A stretch of DNA of 64,000 bases from contig JAGSPU010000485.1 of NCBI GenBank assembly GCA_019321725.1, positions 1 to 64,000 of the forward strand, in the 5' to 3' direction. The stretch is from Paulownia fortunei (Eukaryota; Streptophyta; Magnoliopsida; Lamiales; Paulowniaceae). Numbering within the stretch: position 1 is the first letter of the stretch; each line of letters starts with the position of its first letter. Both the position numbers and the translations under genes were made by a program. A model generated the notes under the pieces. That model had not been told where the DNA came from. It saw only the letters and a program-made list of their open reading frames with translations, and made no database searches. This document shows, piece after piece, positions 63,130-64,000 of this stretch.

Positions 63130-64000
63130 TTACTTACAGCGTAAGCTATGTCTGGCCTTGTTCAATTCATTAAGTACATTAGGCTTCCAATTATTTAAGA
63201 ATATTCTAACTTTGTTTTCCATTTTCAGTATTCTTGTGAAGAATAATATATGGTAAAAATAGATTATTTGTCTCTTTGATACCATGAGACTTAAATCTTT
63301 CAACCACTTTATCAATATAATGTGATTGTGATAAATATATCCCATTAGGTGTTCTAGAGATTTTCATTCCCAAGATCACATCATTTTCACCCATATCTTT
63401 CATGTCAAAGTTATTGATGAACATTTTTTTTGTCTTATTGATAACTTCTATATTAGTTCTTAATATGAGTATGTCATCTACATAAAGACATATAAGTACA
63501 TGTGATTCTCCAAATTTTTGGAGTAGACACATTTATCACACTCATTTATGATAAACTCATTTCTTTTCATGACACTGTTAAATTTCTTATGCTATTGTTT
63601 AGAGACTTGTTTCAACCCATAAAGAGATTTGACAAGTTTACACACTTTGTGTTCTTGCCTTTTTACTTTGAAGCTATCAGGTTGTTTCATGTAAATTTCT
63701 TTATTCAGATTACCATTTAAGAATGCAGTTTTTACATCCATTTGATGTATGTATAAATCATACAAAGCTGCTATGGCTATTAAGATCTGGATTGACGTAA
63801 TACTTGTTACTGGTGAATAAGTGTCAAAATAGTCAACACCTTCCTTTTAACGATATCCCTTGGTAACAAGTGTAGCCTTGTATTTATCAATTAAATCGTC
63901 TGTCTTTAACTTTTTCTTAAAAATCCATTTGCATCTAATTGGTTTAGTGCCCGAAAGAATATCAACCAATTGTCATGTATTATTACCTAGAATGGATTCT
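63130..64000 (-). pseudogene. Ty1/Copia reverse-transcriptase fragment (degenerate)
   Basis: Read leftward from the window edge, short frames give the Copia RVT_2 hallmarks QMDVKTAFLNG, then LYGLKQ, then LYVDDILI (the catalytic YVDD). The frame is broken by in-frame stops at about 63,848 and 63,595 and a frameshift near 63,500, so it cannot encode an active polymerase. The fragment begins outside the window and fades near 63,130. LTRs were not identified. Confidence 0.8.

Overview
The window looks like nuclear DNA of a flowering plant. It is AT-rich, its genes have many introns with plant-type GT-AG borders, it carries MITEs and decayed retroelements, and its proteins resemble Arabidopsis families. 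The two right-hand genes, a miltiradiene-synthase-like diterpene synthase and a CYP76AH-like P450, point to the mint family (Lamiaceae). I cannot name the genus. All family assignments rest on motif recognition from memory; no searches were run.

Positions 1-42,600 hold conserved housekeeping genes: a PP2C phosphatase (-, its 3' end lies left of the window), ENHANCER OF RUDIMENTARY (+), an RRC1/SR140-type splicing factor (+), a protein with four tandem Myb/SANT-like modules (-), and a folate-biopterin transporter family member (-). Several introns hold MITEs with intact target-site duplications: a Tourist type in the PP2C gene, a Mutator type in ERH and a hAT type in RRC1. Two genes show small frame lesions: one extra A in PP2C exon 6, and two small deletions in module 2 of the Myb/SANT gene. 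These are either real damage or assembly errors.

Positions 45,500-59,100 look like one edge of a diterpenoid biosynthetic cluster. A 14-exon class I diterpene synthase (787 codons, all exon phases consistent) keeps the ancestral gamma-beta-alpha architecture. Its active site resembles the mint miltiradiene synthases, which have generally lost the gamma domain. A complete two-exon CYP76AH-like P450 lies 6.5 kb away on the same strand. A plausible joint role is: copalyl diphosphate made elsewhere is converted to an abietane olefin such as miltiradiene, and the P450 then oxidises it (ferruginol-type). No class II copalyl diphosphate synthase is present here.

The most unusual non-coding feature is an inverted duplication of about 450 bp, at 44.7-45.15 kb and 56.64-57.12 kb. 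It brackets the synthase, and both copies hold a TATA-like motif pointing outward. The rest of the right side is AT-rich sequence with a Gypsy gag relic near 55 kb, short tandem duplications, a C homopolymer near 59.4 kb, and a broken Copia reverse-transcriptase fragment running off the right end.
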